Below, one piece after another: positions 25,212-34,032 of a stretch of DNA of 64,000 nt (position 1 is the first letter of the stretch; every line of letters begins with the position of its first letter). The notes under the pieces were generated by a model. It did not search any database, was not told the origin of the DNA, and worked only from the letters and a program-made list of their open reading frames with translations. The DNA is from Acidisoma sp965199065. GTDB taxonomy: Bacteria > Pseudomonadota > Alphaproteobacteria > Acetobacterales > Acetobacteraceae. A program made the translations under genes and the position numbers. Location: positions 1,426,001 to 1,490,000 of the forward strand of contig NZ_CBDAQN010000001.1 of assembly GCF_965199065.1 (NCBI RefSeq), read 5' to 3'.

Positions 25212-25963
25212 CACTGCGGGTGCTCATATTGGGGGGAACCGCCGAGGCGTCGGCGCTCGCGCGGCTGCTGGCGGGCGAAACATGGGTCGCGCCCGTGCTC
25301 TCCTTCGCCGGGCGGACGGTCTCGCCCGTGTTGCCGCCCATCCCGAGCCGCATCGGCGGTTTCGGCGGCGCCGAGGGTCTCGCCGCGTATCTGCGCGCCG
25401 AGGCGGTCGATCTTCTGATCGATGCGACGCATCCCTTCGCCAATCAGATATCCATCAATGCCGAGCGCGCGGCCGAGGCGACCGGCATGCCGCGACTGGT
25501 GCTGCAACGTCCCCCCTGGATCGCGACGCCGGGCGACGACTGGCATTACGTGCCCGACGTTGTCGCCGCCGCTGCCGCTTTGGGTAAGGCTCCTCGGAGG
25601 GTTTTCCTTACGATCGGGCGCCAGGACTTGCTGCCGTTCCAGGCAGCGGCCCATCATTTCTACCTCATCCGCAGCGTCGATCAGCCGGACCCGGCGCTGC
25701 TGCCGCCGCACGTGGAAATCCTCACCGGGCGCGGCCCCTTCACCGAAGCCTCCGATCGCGCCCTCATGGAGCGCCACGGCATCTCGGTGCTGGTGACCAA
25801 GAACTCCGGCGGCACCGACGGCAAGCTGCGCGCCGCCCGCGCGCTCGGCCTCCCCGTCATCATGGTGGACCGGAAACCGGCACCGAGAGGCGAGACCGTA
25901 GCCGCGCCCGAGGCCGCTGTGACTTGGCTCCACGCTCATGCGGAAACCTTGCGGGGGGCATAG
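25196..25963 (+). CDS. cobK: Precorrin-6A reductase
   Basis: A 255-residue reductase adding NADPH hydride to precorrin-6A. LRVLILGGTAEASALARLL at the N-terminus, DLLIDATHPFANQIS, FLTIGRQDLLPF and VTKNSGGTDGKLRAA are CobK/CbiJ signatures. ATG 25196 lies inside the start of the oppositely oriented cobL, and its 3' end overlaps convergent cobJ by 28 bp. It must therefore use a promoter within cobL. No closer ATG or TTG in frame gives a complete Rossmann motif. Confidence 0.92.
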   Translation: MGHGSSLRVLILGGTAEASALARLLAGETWVAPVLSFAGRTVSPVLPPIPSRIGGFGGAEGLAAYLRAEAVDLLIDATHPFANQISINAERAAEATGMPRLVLQRPPWIATPGDDWHYVPDVVAAAAALGKAPRRVFLTIGRQDLLPFQAAAHHFYLIRSVDQPDPALLPPHVEILTGRGPFTEASDRALMERHGISVLVTKNSGGTDGKLRAARALGLPVIMVDRKPAPRGETVAAPEAAVTWLHAHAETLRGA

Positions 25964-26697
25964 AGCCAATCCCGCCGCCCCTCCCCGCGCGCGATGCGGC
26001 GGGTTTCGGCGGTGCCTATCAGCACCAGCGTCCGCATGTCGGCGCGCAACGGCTCGGCTTCAGCGAGGGTCACGATCTCGATCCGCTCGTCTGGCCGGCT
26101 GACGGCGGTGGCGAAGACCACAGGCGTCTCGGCGGGCAGGATGCCGCGGAGATGATCGAGCGCCGCGCCCAGCTGCCAGGGTCGAGCGCGCGAGATGGGG
26201 TTGTAGAGCGCCAGCGCGAAGCCGGCGGAGGCCGCGGCACCCAGCCGCTCCAACACGAGCGGCCAGGGCTTGAGGTTGTCCGAGAGCGAGACCACCGCGA
26301 AGTCATGGCCCAGCGGCGCGCCCACGCGCGCGGCGGCGGCCAGCATGGCCGAGATGCCGGGGATGACCGTCACCTCGAGCGCGCGCCACGCGGCGGGGCC
26401 GCTCTCAATCGCCTCGAAGACGGCGCTCGCCATCGCGAACACGCCGGGATCGCCGCCGGAGACGACACCCACCATCTGTCCCTCGGCGGCGAGCGTCAGG
26501 GCGGCTCGCGCGCGGTCCAGTTCCTCGCGGTTGTCGGAGGCATGGTGTCGCGTACCCGGCCGCTCAGGGAGACGCTCGATATACGGAAGATAGCCGAACA
26601 GGTCGGTGCAATGATCGAGCGCCGCCTGCGCCTCGGGCGTGAGGAGCGCGAGGTCGCCCGGTCCGAGCCCGATCACGAAGAGCCTGCCACCGCTCAT
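25936..26697 (-). CDS. cobJ: Precorrin-3B C17-methyltransferase
   Basis: A 253-residue methylase starting RLFVIGLGPGDLALLTPEA. GTRHHASDNREELDRA, GQMVGVVSGGDPGVFAMA and LALYNPISRARPWQL identify CobJ/CbiH, which methylates C17 and contracts the ring. ATGA overlap with cobI upstream. Last gene of the riboswitch-led unit. Confidence 0.95.
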   Translation of the reverse strand: MSGGRLFVIGLGPGDLALLTPEAQAALDHCTDLFGYLPYIERLPERPGTRHHASDNREELDRARAALTLAAEGQMVGVVSGGDPGVFAMASAVFEAIESGPAAWRALEVTVIPGISAMLAAAARVGAPLGHDFAVVSLSDNLKPWPLVLERLGAAASAGFALALYNPISRARPWQLGAALDHLRGILPAETPVVFATAVSRPDERIEIVTLAEAEPLRADMRTLVLIGTAETRRIARGEGRRDWLYAPRKVSA

Positions 26698-27431
26698 CGC
26701 GGGCCTTGCCGCCCTGGCACCAGTATCATCGAAAAGTAGGGCGCGGACCCATCGGCGATCTCGGCCAGCGGGAGCACACGCGAGCCCGCCATCGTTCCGC
26801 GTTCGACGTAGATGGCGCGGTCGGACCGGCCCAGGGCTGTCAGCACGGAACGCACCTTGGCGAGGTTCCGCCCGAGCTTCATGATCACCGCCGCGTCGAC
26901 GCCCAGCAGCGAGCTGTGCAGGGCGGCCTCCGTCATCGTCCCCGGCACCACGGTCAGCACGTCGTCGCCGTGCGTCATGGGCAGCTGCGCCTCGGCCCAG
27001 CAGCCGCTCATGCCGAGCACGCCGGGCACGATCTCCATCGGGAACCGCTCGCGCAGCCGGTCGAAGAGATACATCGAGGAGCCGTAGAAGAACGGATCGC
27101 CCTCGCAGAGCAGCGCCACGTCCAACCCCTGCTCAAGCCGAGCAGCGACGGCATCGGCGGCGGCGGCGTAGCAGGCCGCCATGGCGTCGACATAGCGGCT
27201 GTCCCGATGCGGGATCTCGGTCGTGGCCGGGTAATCGAAACGCAACTCCTCGGCTTCCACGCCGATGTGGCCGTCAGCGATGGTACGCGCATGGCCGCGC
27301 TGGCCGGCCTTGGCGAAATAGGCCACCACCGGCGCCTGCCCCAGAATGCGGGCCGCCTTCAGCGTCAGCAGTTCGGGGTCGCCCGGACCCATGCCGAGCG
27401 TGAACAGCGTGCCGGGAGCTTGGGCGGTCAC
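26694..27431 (-). CDS. cobI: Precorrin-2 C20-methyltransferase
   Basis: A 245-residue methylase. GTLFTLGMGPGDPELLTLKA, LCEGDPFFYGSSMYLFDR and VPGVLGMSGCWAEAQLP identify CobI/CbiL, converting precorrin-2 to precorrin-3A. It overlaps cobH (27428) and cobJ by four bases each, consistent with tight translational coupling. Confidence 0.95.
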   Translation of the reverse strand: MTAQAPGTLFTLGMGPGDPELLTLKAARILGQAPVVAYFAKAGQRGHARTIADGHIGVEAEELRFDYPATTEIPHRDSRYVDAMAACYAAAADAVAARLEQGLDVALLCEGDPFFYGSSMYLFDRLRERFPMEIVPGVLGMSGCWAEAQLPMTHGDDVLTVVPGTMTEAALHSSLLGVDAAVIMKLGRNLAKVRSVLTALGRSDRAIYVERGTMAGSRVLPLAEIADGSAPYFSMILVPGRQGPR

Positions 27432-28060
27432 TCGGCCTCGCTCGCGAGAGCATTGACGGCGGAAACCGCCATGGCGCTGCCGCCGCGCCGCCCCTCGACG
27501 ATGAGGAAGGGCACACGGCCATCCGCTGCGAGCGCCGCCTTCGATTCCGCCGCGCCGACGAAGCCGACGGCCAAGCCGATCACCGCCGCCGGCCGCGGCG
27601 CGCCCTCGTCGAGCAGTTCGAGCAGATGAAACAGCGCCGTGGGCGCATTGCCGATGGCGACCACCGCCCCGCCCAGCCGCTCACCCCAGAAGTCGAGCGC
27701 CGCCGCCGAGCGGGTGTTGCCGATCGCCCGCGCCCGCTCGGGCGTCTCCGGCGCATCCAGCGTGCAGATGATTTCATTTCGAGCCGGCAGGCGCGCGCGG
27801 GTGATGCCATGGGCGACCATCTTGGAATCGCAGAGGATCGGCGCGCCAGCGAGCATTGCGGCGCGGCCCGCTTCGGCGAAACCGCCGCCGAAGCGGATGG
27901 CCTCGGCAATCTCCACCATGCCGCTGCCATGGATCATGCGGACGGCGATCCGGGCTTCCTCCGGCGAGAAGCGGGAGAGCTCAGCCTCGGCGCGGATGAT
28001 GGCGAAGGACCGCGCGTAGATCGCGGCTCCATCGCGGATATAGTCGTAAGGGCCGCTCAT
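27428..28060 (-). CDS. cobH: Precorrin-8X methylmutase
   Basis: A 210-residue enzyme moving the C11 methyl to C12 to give hydrogenobyrinate. Motifs RMIHGSGMVEIAEAIRFGGG (catalytic His), ILCDSKMVAHGITR and AVVAIGNAPTALFHLLEL are diagnostic. The start is ATG 28060 (MSGPYDYIRDG), overlapping the cobG stop as ATGA; an ATG ten codons upstream is less likely. Confidence 0.95.
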   Translation of the reverse strand: MSGPYDYIRDGAAIYARSFAIIRAEAELSRFSPEEARIAVRMIHGSGMVEIAEAIRFGGGFAEAGRAAMLAGAPILCDSKMVAHGITRARLPARNEIICTLDAPETPERARAIGNTRSAAALDFWGERLGGAVVAIGNAPTALFHLLELLDEGAPRPAAVIGLAVGFVGAAESKAALAADGRVPFLIVEGRRGGSAMAVSAVNALASEAE

Positions 28061-29166
28061 GCTGGCACGCTCTGCATCAGCGCCGCGCACTGCGCCAGTG
28101 TCAGGCCATGCGCCACCGCCTCGTTGCCCGGACGGCCGCGGCGGATGAAGGTGAAGCGCCCATTTTCGCCGACGAGCGTCACCTCGGCCGGTCCCGGATG
28201 GGCGCAGCCCTTCGCGCAGCCGGAGAGATGCAGCAGCGGATCGCCTTCATGGCGTGACAGCGCGAGGCTCTCGGCGGCGGCATAGGTCTCCACCTCTCCG
28301 CGGCTGCAGGAGGGCGCGCCCACACAGGTGACGATGCCGAGGCGCCGGTCATCCGGCTCCGTCATGAGGCGAATTTGCCTGGCCAAATCCCTCAACAACC
28401 CCTCATCGCGACGTTCGACGCCAGCGATGGCGAGGCTTTTCCATGGCGTCGGGCGCAGGCTTCCATCGCCCAGTCGCTCTGCCAGGTCGGCAAGGCTGGA
28501 GAGTTGCGTCGCCTGAAGCTGTCCGAAGGCCGGTGCGAGGAGGACCGCTCCCTGTCTGCCGTCGCCGTAGGGGTGGAAGCCAAGCGCGGGGCGTGTGTCC
28601 GTGCGACCCGCGACCTGCCTCGGCGCGCAGGCGCGCACCTCCGCCAAAGCGAGGGCGCGCGCTGCCGCGTCCTCAACGGCGACTTCCGCACCGTCGAGCA
28701 GCCAGCGGCCGCCGGCGGCGCGGAGCGTCACGTCGAGCGAGAGGCCCGCCAGCGGCAGGGCGCCGCCGCCGTCGATCAGGACGCCGAACTTGGCGGGCAG
28801 CGCCAAACCGGAAGCGCGGGCAATGGCCGCCGCGAGATCCAGGGTTTCCGCCGCCACACCGGGATCTGAGCCGGCCAAGGGGGAGACGAGGATCGCCGGA
28901 CCATCGTCCGCCGCACCCACGGCCTCCATCGCCGCCGCGAAAGGCTCGACCGTCTCCGGCCGCAGCCCACGGATTTGCAGGTTTGCCCGGTTGGTGATCT
29001 CGATCCGCCCGTTGCCATACCGCGTGGCGGCCCCGGCAACGGCACGGGCAATAACCGCCGTGATGACCGCCGCGCGCGGCCGGACGCGCACCAGCCAGCC
29101 ATCGCCGGATTCCATCGGCCGCAGCAGGCTGGGGCACCAGCCCCGCTTGAGGTCCGCGCCCATCAT
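28057..29166 (-). CDS. cobG: Precorrin-3B synthase (oxygen-dependent)
   Basis: A 369-residue monooxygenase related to sulfite/nitrite reductases. The N-terminal ferredoxin-like half includes KRGWCPSLLRPMESGDGW and IEITNRANLQIRGL. The 4Fe-4S/siroheme-type Cys set is C281 and C287 (CVGAPSC) plus C317 and C321 (SGCAKGC). CobG uses O2 to hydroxylate precorrin-3A, so this organism makes B12 aerobically. The ATG overlaps the cobN stop (GAATGATGG). Confidence 0.94.
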   Translation of the reverse strand: MMGADLKRGWCPSLLRPMESGDGWLVRVRPRAAVITAVIARAVAGAATRYGNGRIEITNRANLQIRGLRPETVEPFAAAMEAVGAADDGPAILVSPLAGSDPGVAAETLDLAAAIARASGLALPAKFGVLIDGGGALPLAGLSLDVTLRAAGGRWLLDGAEVAVEDAAARALALAEVRACAPRQVAGRTDTRPALGFHPYGDGRQGAVLLAPAFGQLQATQLSSLADLAERLGDGSLRPTPWKSLAIAGVERRDEGLLRDLARQIRLMTEPDDRRLGIVTCVGAPSCSRGEVETYAAAESLALSRHEGDPLLHLSGCAKGCAHPGPAEVTLVGENGRFTFIRRGRPGNEAVAHGLTLAQCAALMQSVPA

Positions 29167-32100
29167 TCAGCCGCCATGGCGATGCTGTTCCGGCGGGGCC
29201 GCCACAGATCGCGCGCCAGCGCATCGCGGAACCGCGCCTCCAGCACCGCCAGCGCCGCCGGGTTGGCCTCGCCCAAAAACTCCGTCACCGCCGCATCGCC
29301 GAGCGTCGCGTCATAAAGCTGCTCGAACTGGTCGTCGAACCGATCGCCGAACGTGGCTGCAAAGCCACTCAGGCTCTCGGCGCCACGCACGATCTCGGCC
29401 GCGCCCCGGTAGCCGTGGCGCATCATGCCGGCGATCCAGCGCGGATTGGCGGCGCGCGACCGCACGATGCGGCGCACCTCCTCGGCGACCAGACGGGGCT
29501 TCGGCGCCTCAGGATTGCTGGTGTCGAGGTGATAGAGCACGGGCGCGCCGCCGAGCATGGCCGCGGCCGCCGCGAACCCGCCCTCATGCGCCGCATAGTC
29601 GACGCTCTCGAGAATGTCGGTCTCGGCGTGGTCCTGGGTGTGGACGAAGCCGTCCGCCGCGCCGACCCGCGCCGCAAAGCCGGCGGCATCCGCTAAACCG
29701 TCGTCCGTGTCCCAGGCGGTCGCGGAACCGGCAAGGTAGGACCGCCCCGCCTCCTGCTTGCCGTCGACCAACACGACGCCGCTGCCATAGCCGCCGGCGA
29801 CCGGGCCGAAAACCCGCGCGCCGGAACTGGTCACCAACGGGTTCCAGTCCGCCGCCTCGTCCCGGGCCGCGACGGCGCGCGCCGCCTGATCGAACAGCGC
29901 GATCTGACCGGCGAAGGCATCGCGGAACAGGCCGGAGATCCGCAGGCTGACATCCACCCTCGGCCGGTCGAGCACCGCCAGAGGCAAGACCTCGAAGCCG
30001 CTCACCCGGCTCGACCCCTCGTCCCAGAGCGGGCGGACGCCCAGCAGAACCAGCGCCAGCCCAAGATCCTCGCCGCCGGTGCGCATGGTGGCGCTGCCCC
30101 AGAGGTCGATCACCAGGGCGCGCGGCCAGTCGCCCTGCTCCTGCCGATGGCGGGCAAGCAACGCCGTCGCGGCGCGTTCGGCGAGCGCCATCGCCGACCG
30201 GGTCGGGATCGCGCGCGGATCGAAGGTGACGAGGTTCCGCCCCGTCGGCAGGACATCGTGGCGGCCACGGGTCGGCGCGCCCGCTGGACCCGGCGGGATG
30301 AACCGGCCGTCGAGCGCCGAGAGCAACGCACGCCCCTCGGCTTCCGCGCAGGCGTCCAGCGCCGCCACAGGCAACCCCGCCGCGAGCAAGCCCGCCCGCT
30401 GAGCCGGTGCGGGCGGCTGCCCGAACACATGCAGCCCATCGCGGATCTGCATGTCCTTCACGTCGCACAGGTAGGCGTCGAGTTTCGCGAGTGCCGCGTC
30501 CTCGCCCTCGATCTCCGGTTTGGCGCCGCTCTCGGCGAGCAGGCCGGAGGTGGTGGCTTCCACGAGGATCTCGCGCCGCAGCGCGTTCGCCCGCCGCCGG
30601 TCGAGCCCATCGGCGCCCGCGAACTCGTCGATCAACCGCTCAAGCATTGCCGCCCGGCCATGCAGTCCGGCGCGCTGCAGAGGCGGCGTCAGGTGGCCGA
30701 TGATGACCGCGCCGAGGCGGCGCTTGGCGGGCGCGGCCTCGCCCGGATTGTTGACGATGAAGGGATAGATCACGGGGAGACCCCGCGTCAGCGCCACCGG
30801 CCAGCACTCTGGCGAAAGCGCCGCCGCCTTGCCCGGCAGCCACTCCAGGGTGCCGTGCGTGCCGAGATGGATCATCGCGTGGATGTCCGCCTCCTCCGTC
30901 AGCCGACGATAGAAGTCGACATAGGTGTCGGCGGGCGGGGCTGCGGGGTCATGATAACCGGCCCGGCGATCGGCGCCCGTTCCGCGATCCGGCTGCACCG
31001 CGACGGTGATATTGGCGAGATCATACCCTGCTGCCAGAAGCCGTTGGCGGATCGCCGTGACGCTCGCGAGGCTGTCGAGCCCGACGGCATGGCCGACCTC
31101 ATGGCCCTCCCCGCCGGGATAATCCGATAGAATGACGGCGATCCGCCGCTCCGCCGGCGGTGTTGACGCGAGCCTCACCCAGCCGGCGGCACGGTCGGCG
31201 GCCAGTGCAATCCCATCCGGATCGGGCACCAGCCGGGCGAGCCCTGTCTCGTCGCGTTCCTTGAACGAGACGGCCGTCGTGAGCAGCCGCCCATCGGTCT
31301 CCGGCAGCACGACCTGCATGGCGAGGTCGGCCTGCGACACCCCGCGCGACGACGCCTGCCACGCGGCGCGGCTGGTGCCGGCCTGAACCAGTTGCAGCAC
31401 CGGCACGCCCGCCGCTTCCAACGGCGACGGCGCATCCCCAAGCCTCGCGGAGAAGCCCGTCAGGTTCAGCACCACCGCGGGCTTCCAGGCGATCAGCCAG
31501 TCACGCACGAAGGTCGCGGCCGCCGGGTTCTTGAGGCTGTCCACGAAGACCGCCCGCGCGCCGAGGCCTCGCGCGGCCAGCGCCGCCATCAACGCCTCGA
31601 TCGTCGCTGTCTCGCCCGCCAGCAGATGCGAGCGGTAGAAGACGATTGCCGCATCCGGTGCAGACATAAGGATATGCTTATCAGTAAGCAGACCGAACTC
31701 GGGTAGCGCGACGGCTGTCGCGGGCGCCTCCGGCCAGAGCGTCGCCGCATGCGCCGCGCCAATGAGCGCCCGCGCAAGATTTTCGGAGCCTCCCTGACGC
31801 AAACAGGCGTCGATGGCGGCCCGAGCCGCGTGCGCCATTGTCGAGACGGCAGCGAGCTTCGGATCATCCGCGGGCCCATCACCCGGCAGCACGGCCAGAA
31901 GCACGCCCGAGGCCGCGCATGTGGCTGCGACCTCTTCCACGCCGTAGCGCCAGTAGTCGAGGCCGCCGAGCAGCCGGATGACAACCACGCGGGCCTCGGC
32001 CACAAGACGTTCGCACAGCAGATCGACTGAGAGCGGATGCAGGAAACGCCCAATGCGCTCCATCCGGACGCTTGGAAAGCCAGCCGGGAGCACCGCCGCC

Positions 32101-32222
32101 GCTGCCGCGCTCAGGTCGCTGTCGGAGAAGGACAGAAACAGGATGTCCGCGGGCGAGCCCTCGGGTTCCACCGCCGTTTCGCCTTCCTCCAGCCCGTGAG
32201 TTTCGCGCACCAGCAGATGCAT
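29163..32222 (-). CDS. cobN: Cobaltochelatase large subunit CobN
   Basis: A 1019-residue protein related to magnesium chelatase BchH, inserting cobalt into hydrogenobyrinate a,c-diamide with ATPase partners CobS and CobT. Recognisable blocks are AVILSDYPGGEGHEVGHAVG, IHLGTHGTLEWLPGKAAALS, PVIYPFIVNNPGEAAPAKRR and RWIAGMMRHGYRGAAEI. It is at the short end for CobN (the P. denitrificans protein is about 1275), but all core motifs remain. The chelatase CobS/CobT partners are not in the window. It starts 17 bp after hairpin module copy C and has only a weak ribosome site. Confidence 0.94.
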   Translation of the reverse strand: MHLLVRETHGLEEGETAVEPEGSPADILFLSFSDSDLSAAAAAVLPAGFPSVRMERIGRFLHPLSVDLLCERLVAEARVVVIRLLGGLDYWRYGVEEVAATCAASGVLLAVLPGDGPADDPKLAAVSTMAHAARAAIDACLRQGGSENLARALIGAAHAATLWPEAPATAVALPEFGLLTDKHILMSAPDAAIVFYRSHLLAGETATIEALMAALAARGLGARAVFVDSLKNPAAATFVRDWLIAWKPAVVLNLTGFSARLGDAPSPLEAAGVPVLQLVQAGTSRAAWQASSRGVSQADLAMQVVLPETDGRLLTTAVSFKERDETGLARLVPDPDGIALAADRAAGWVRLASTPPAERRIAVILSDYPGGEGHEVGHAVGLDSLASVTAIRQRLLAAGYDLANITVAVQPDRGTGADRRAGYHDPAAPPADTYVDFYRRLTEEADIHAMIHLGTHGTLEWLPGKAAALSPECWPVALTRGLPVIYPFIVNNPGEAAPAKRRLGAVIIGHLTPPLQRAGLHGRAAMLERLIDEFAGADGLDRRRANALRREILVEATTSGLLAESGAKPEIEGEDAALAKLDAYLCDVKDMQIRDGLHVFGQPPAPAQRAGLLAAGLPVAALDACAEAEGRALLSALDGRFIPPGPAGAPTRGRHDVLPTGRNLVTFDPRAIPTRSAMALAERAATALLARHRQEQGDWPRALVIDLWGSATMRTGGEDLGLALVLLGVRPLWDEGSSRVSGFEVLPLAVLDRPRVDVSLRISGLFRDAFAGQIALFDQAARAVAARDEAADWNPLVTSSGARVFGPVAGGYGSGVVLVDGKQEAGRSYLAGSATAWDTDDGLADAAGFAARVGAADGFVHTQDHAETDILESVDYAAHEGGFAAAAAMLGGAPVLYHLDTSNPEAPKPRLVAEEVRRIVRSRAANPRWIAGMMRHGYRGAAEIVRGAESLSGFAATFGDRFDDQFEQLYDATLGDAAVTEFLGEANPAALAVLEARFRDALARDLWRPRRNSIAMAAE

Positions 32223-32238
32223 CGCTCAACCGCAACCG

Positions 32239-32272
32239 AAGAGAGTTTTTGCTTCTTTTCGCAACAAGAAGC
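32239..32272 (-). repeat. Hairpin module copy C, between cobW and cobN
   Basis: On the minus strand CTTCTT and AAGAAG arms (32252-32271) enclose a GTTGCGAA-type loop and are followed by CAAAAACTCTCTTC. The stem and A-rich tail resemble copies A and B but with more changes. It occupies the space just upstream of the cobN ATG. Confidence 0.55.
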
Positions 32273-32290
32273 GCTTGATCGTTTTCGCGC

Positions 32291-33322
32291 TCATCCCAGT
32301 ATCGCCCGCTCGATCGCCGGACGGTCGAGGCCACGGCGTCCGATCACCACGATGGACCCGCCGCGCGGCTCCTCCGGACGCCAGGCCCGGTCGTATTCAT
32401 GGCGAAAGCGCGCGCCGACGCCCTGCACCACCAACCGCAGCGGCTTGCCCGTGACGCTCGCGAAACCCTTCATCCGCAGCACGTCATGCGCCTGCGCCGC
32501 CGCCCGCAGCCGCGCGACCAGCGGCTCCGGCGTCGGCTGCTCGCCGACATCGACGACGAAGCTCTCCCAATCATCGTGCTCGTGCGCGCCATCGACCGCG
32601 TCATGATGGGAGGGCCGGGACGCCAGATCGTCCTCGGCCTGCGCCGCCAGTCCGAGCAGCACCGCAAGGTCGACGCGGCCCTCGCGCGCCGGGATCACCT
32701 TCACCGCTCGCGGCAGGGCGCCGTTCACCGCCGCCAGCACACGCGCCAGTTCGGCCTCGCCCATGAGATCGGTCTTGTTGAGCAGCACGAGGTCGGCCGC
32801 GTTCAACTGGTCCTCGTAAACCTCGGCCAGAGGGTTGTCGTGATCGAGCGACGGGTCGGCGGCCATCTGCCGCGCGACCTCCTCCGGATCATCGGCGAAG
32901 CGGCCGGCGGCGACGGCGGGTCCGTCCACCACGGCGATGACCCCATCCACCGTCACCCGCGCGCGGATCGCCGGCCAGGAGAACGCCTTGAGCAACGGCT
33001 TGGGCAGAGCCAAACCCGACGTCTCGATGACGATATGCTCGGGTGGGTTCGGCCGGTCCATCAGGGCCTCCATCGCCGGCAGGAACTCGTCCGCCACCGT
33101 GCAGCAGAGGCAGCCGTTGGACAGCTCGACGATGCTGTCCTCGTCGCAACCCTCGATGCCGCAGCCGGCGAGCAGCGCGCCGTCGATGCCGAGGGAGCCG
33201 AACTCGTTGACGATCACCGCGATCCGCCGGCCGCCGGCGTTCTGAAGCAGGTGGCGGACGAGCGTGGTTTTCCCGGCGCCGAGGAAGCCGGTGATGATGG
33301 TGGCGGGGACGCGCGCGCTCAT
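32291..33322 (-). CDS. cobW: CobW-family G3E GTPase / metallochaperone
   Basis: A 343-residue P-loop GTPase. Walker A is GFLGAGKTT (12-20), the CXCC metal motif is NGCLCCTV (C71, C73, C74), and LLNKTDLM is the guanine-specificity NKxD. A His/Asp-rich insert (SHHDAVDGAHEHDDW) lies before the C-terminal CobW_C domain. CobW is thought to supply cobalt to the CobNST chelatase. Start ATG 33322 overlaps the DUF1636 stop. Upstream of cobN in the riboswitch-led unit. Confidence 0.94.
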   Translation of the reverse strand: MSARVPATIITGFLGAGKTTLVRHLLQNAGGRRIAVIVNEFGSLGIDGALLAGCGIEGCDEDSIVELSNGCLCCTVADEFLPAMEALMDRPNPPEHIVIETSGLALPKPLLKAFSWPAIRARVTVDGVIAVVDGPAVAAGRFADDPEEVARQMAADPSLDHDNPLAEVYEDQLNAADLVLLNKTDLMGEAELARVLAAVNGALPRAVKVIPAREGRVDLAVLLGLAAQAEDDLASRPSHHDAVDGAHEHDDWESFVVDVGEQPTPEPLVARLRAAAQAHDVLRMKGFASVTGKPLRLVVQGVGARFRHEYDRAWRPEEPRGGSIVVIGRRGLDRPAIERAILG

Positions 33323-33690
33323 GCTGCCGGCTCCAGGCCCGGGATGCGCCCGATGACGACGTCCTTCAGGCTCGGCGCCCTGCGGCTCGGCATGACGGTC
33401 CCCGTCGCGGCGGCGGAGTAGAGGCGGGCGTAGGCGACGAGGTCGTCGGCGTGATCGGGCGACAGGCGGCCGAGCAGGTAGCCCCATTTGCCGGAGGCGG
33501 TGGCGGCGGCGGAGCAGCCATCGCCGCAGAGGGCGAGGCAGGTCACGGGCTTCAGCGCGAAGGGCTCGTCCTCCGTCATGAGAGCGGCGATGCGGTCATG
33601 CAGGATGAGGCCGGGCCGCGGCTCATCGGGGAAGCCGCAGGTGACGCAGACATGCAAGGTAGCGTTGTTGTCGAGGGTATGGGTGGCCAC
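33319..33690 (-). CDS. DUF1636 family metal-binding-like protein
   Basis: A 123-residue protein with ordered cysteines: CVTC near residue 15 and CLALCGDGC near residue 50, a thioredoxin-like ferredoxin spacing. DUF1636 genes are usually next to cobW or other cobalt genes, so a role in metal or electron handling is likely but not shown. The start is GTG 33690 with CGGAG upstream. First gene after the B12 riboswitch, with ATGA coupling to cobW. Confidence 0.85.
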   Translation of the reverse strand: MATHTLDNNATLHVCVTCGFPDEPRPGLILHDRIAALMTEDEPFALKPVTCLALCGDGCSAAATASGKWGYLLGRLSPDHADDLVAYARLYSAAATGTVMPSRRAPSLKDVVIGRIPGLEPAA

Positions 33691-33742
33691 ATCGCGCTCC
33701 GGTTCAGCACGCCCTCAGCGTCGGGCGGAAACGGGGATGCGG

Positions 33743-33762
33743 CCGCGGGCGGAGGCCCGTGG
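33743..33762 (-). other. Hairpin in the leader between riboswitch and DUF1636
   Basis: Arms CCGCGGGC (33743-33750) and GCCCGTGG (33755-33762) with a GGAG loop and one mismatch. No U-tract follows. It could belong to the riboswitch expression platform; this is speculative. Confidence 0.3.
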
Positions 33763-33817
33763 CTTGGAGGAACGAACCCGCCGAGGCACCCCGCCCGGAA
33801 GGAACAACAGCCGTGCG

Positions 33818-34010
33818 ATGGCAGGTCTCCTGGCTCGCGGATCAGGCGCCGTCCGGTCGTCCTTCCCAGACCCCGAGGGGCCCAGTGGAAAATGACCGGC
33901 AGGCTTTCCGCTTACAGTTGCGGGGGCAGCCGCGGCATTGGATGGCGTCGCCATCCGCACCGCATTCCCTTTTCATCCTCCAAGCGGTTGCCCGTTGGAG
34001 GAACCATCGG
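33818..34010 (-). ncRNA. Cobalamin (AdoCbl) riboswitch
   Basis: Read on the minus strand, the element has all the conserved parts in order. A 5' GGTTCC stem is followed by AAAAGGGAATGCGGTG, then GCCCCCGCAACTGTAAGCGG, CACTGGG, GGGAAGG, and finally the B12 box GCCAGGAGACCTGCC (33820-33834). It precedes DUF1636-cobW-cobN-cobG-cobH-cobI-cobJ and should switch that unit off when adenosylcobalamin is plentiful. The leader from B12 box to the GTG start is about 130 nt. The divergent cobU gene begins only about 23 bp beyond its 5' end. Confidence 0.95.
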
Positions 34011-34032
34011 GAATGATCTAAGAGCCGGGCCA

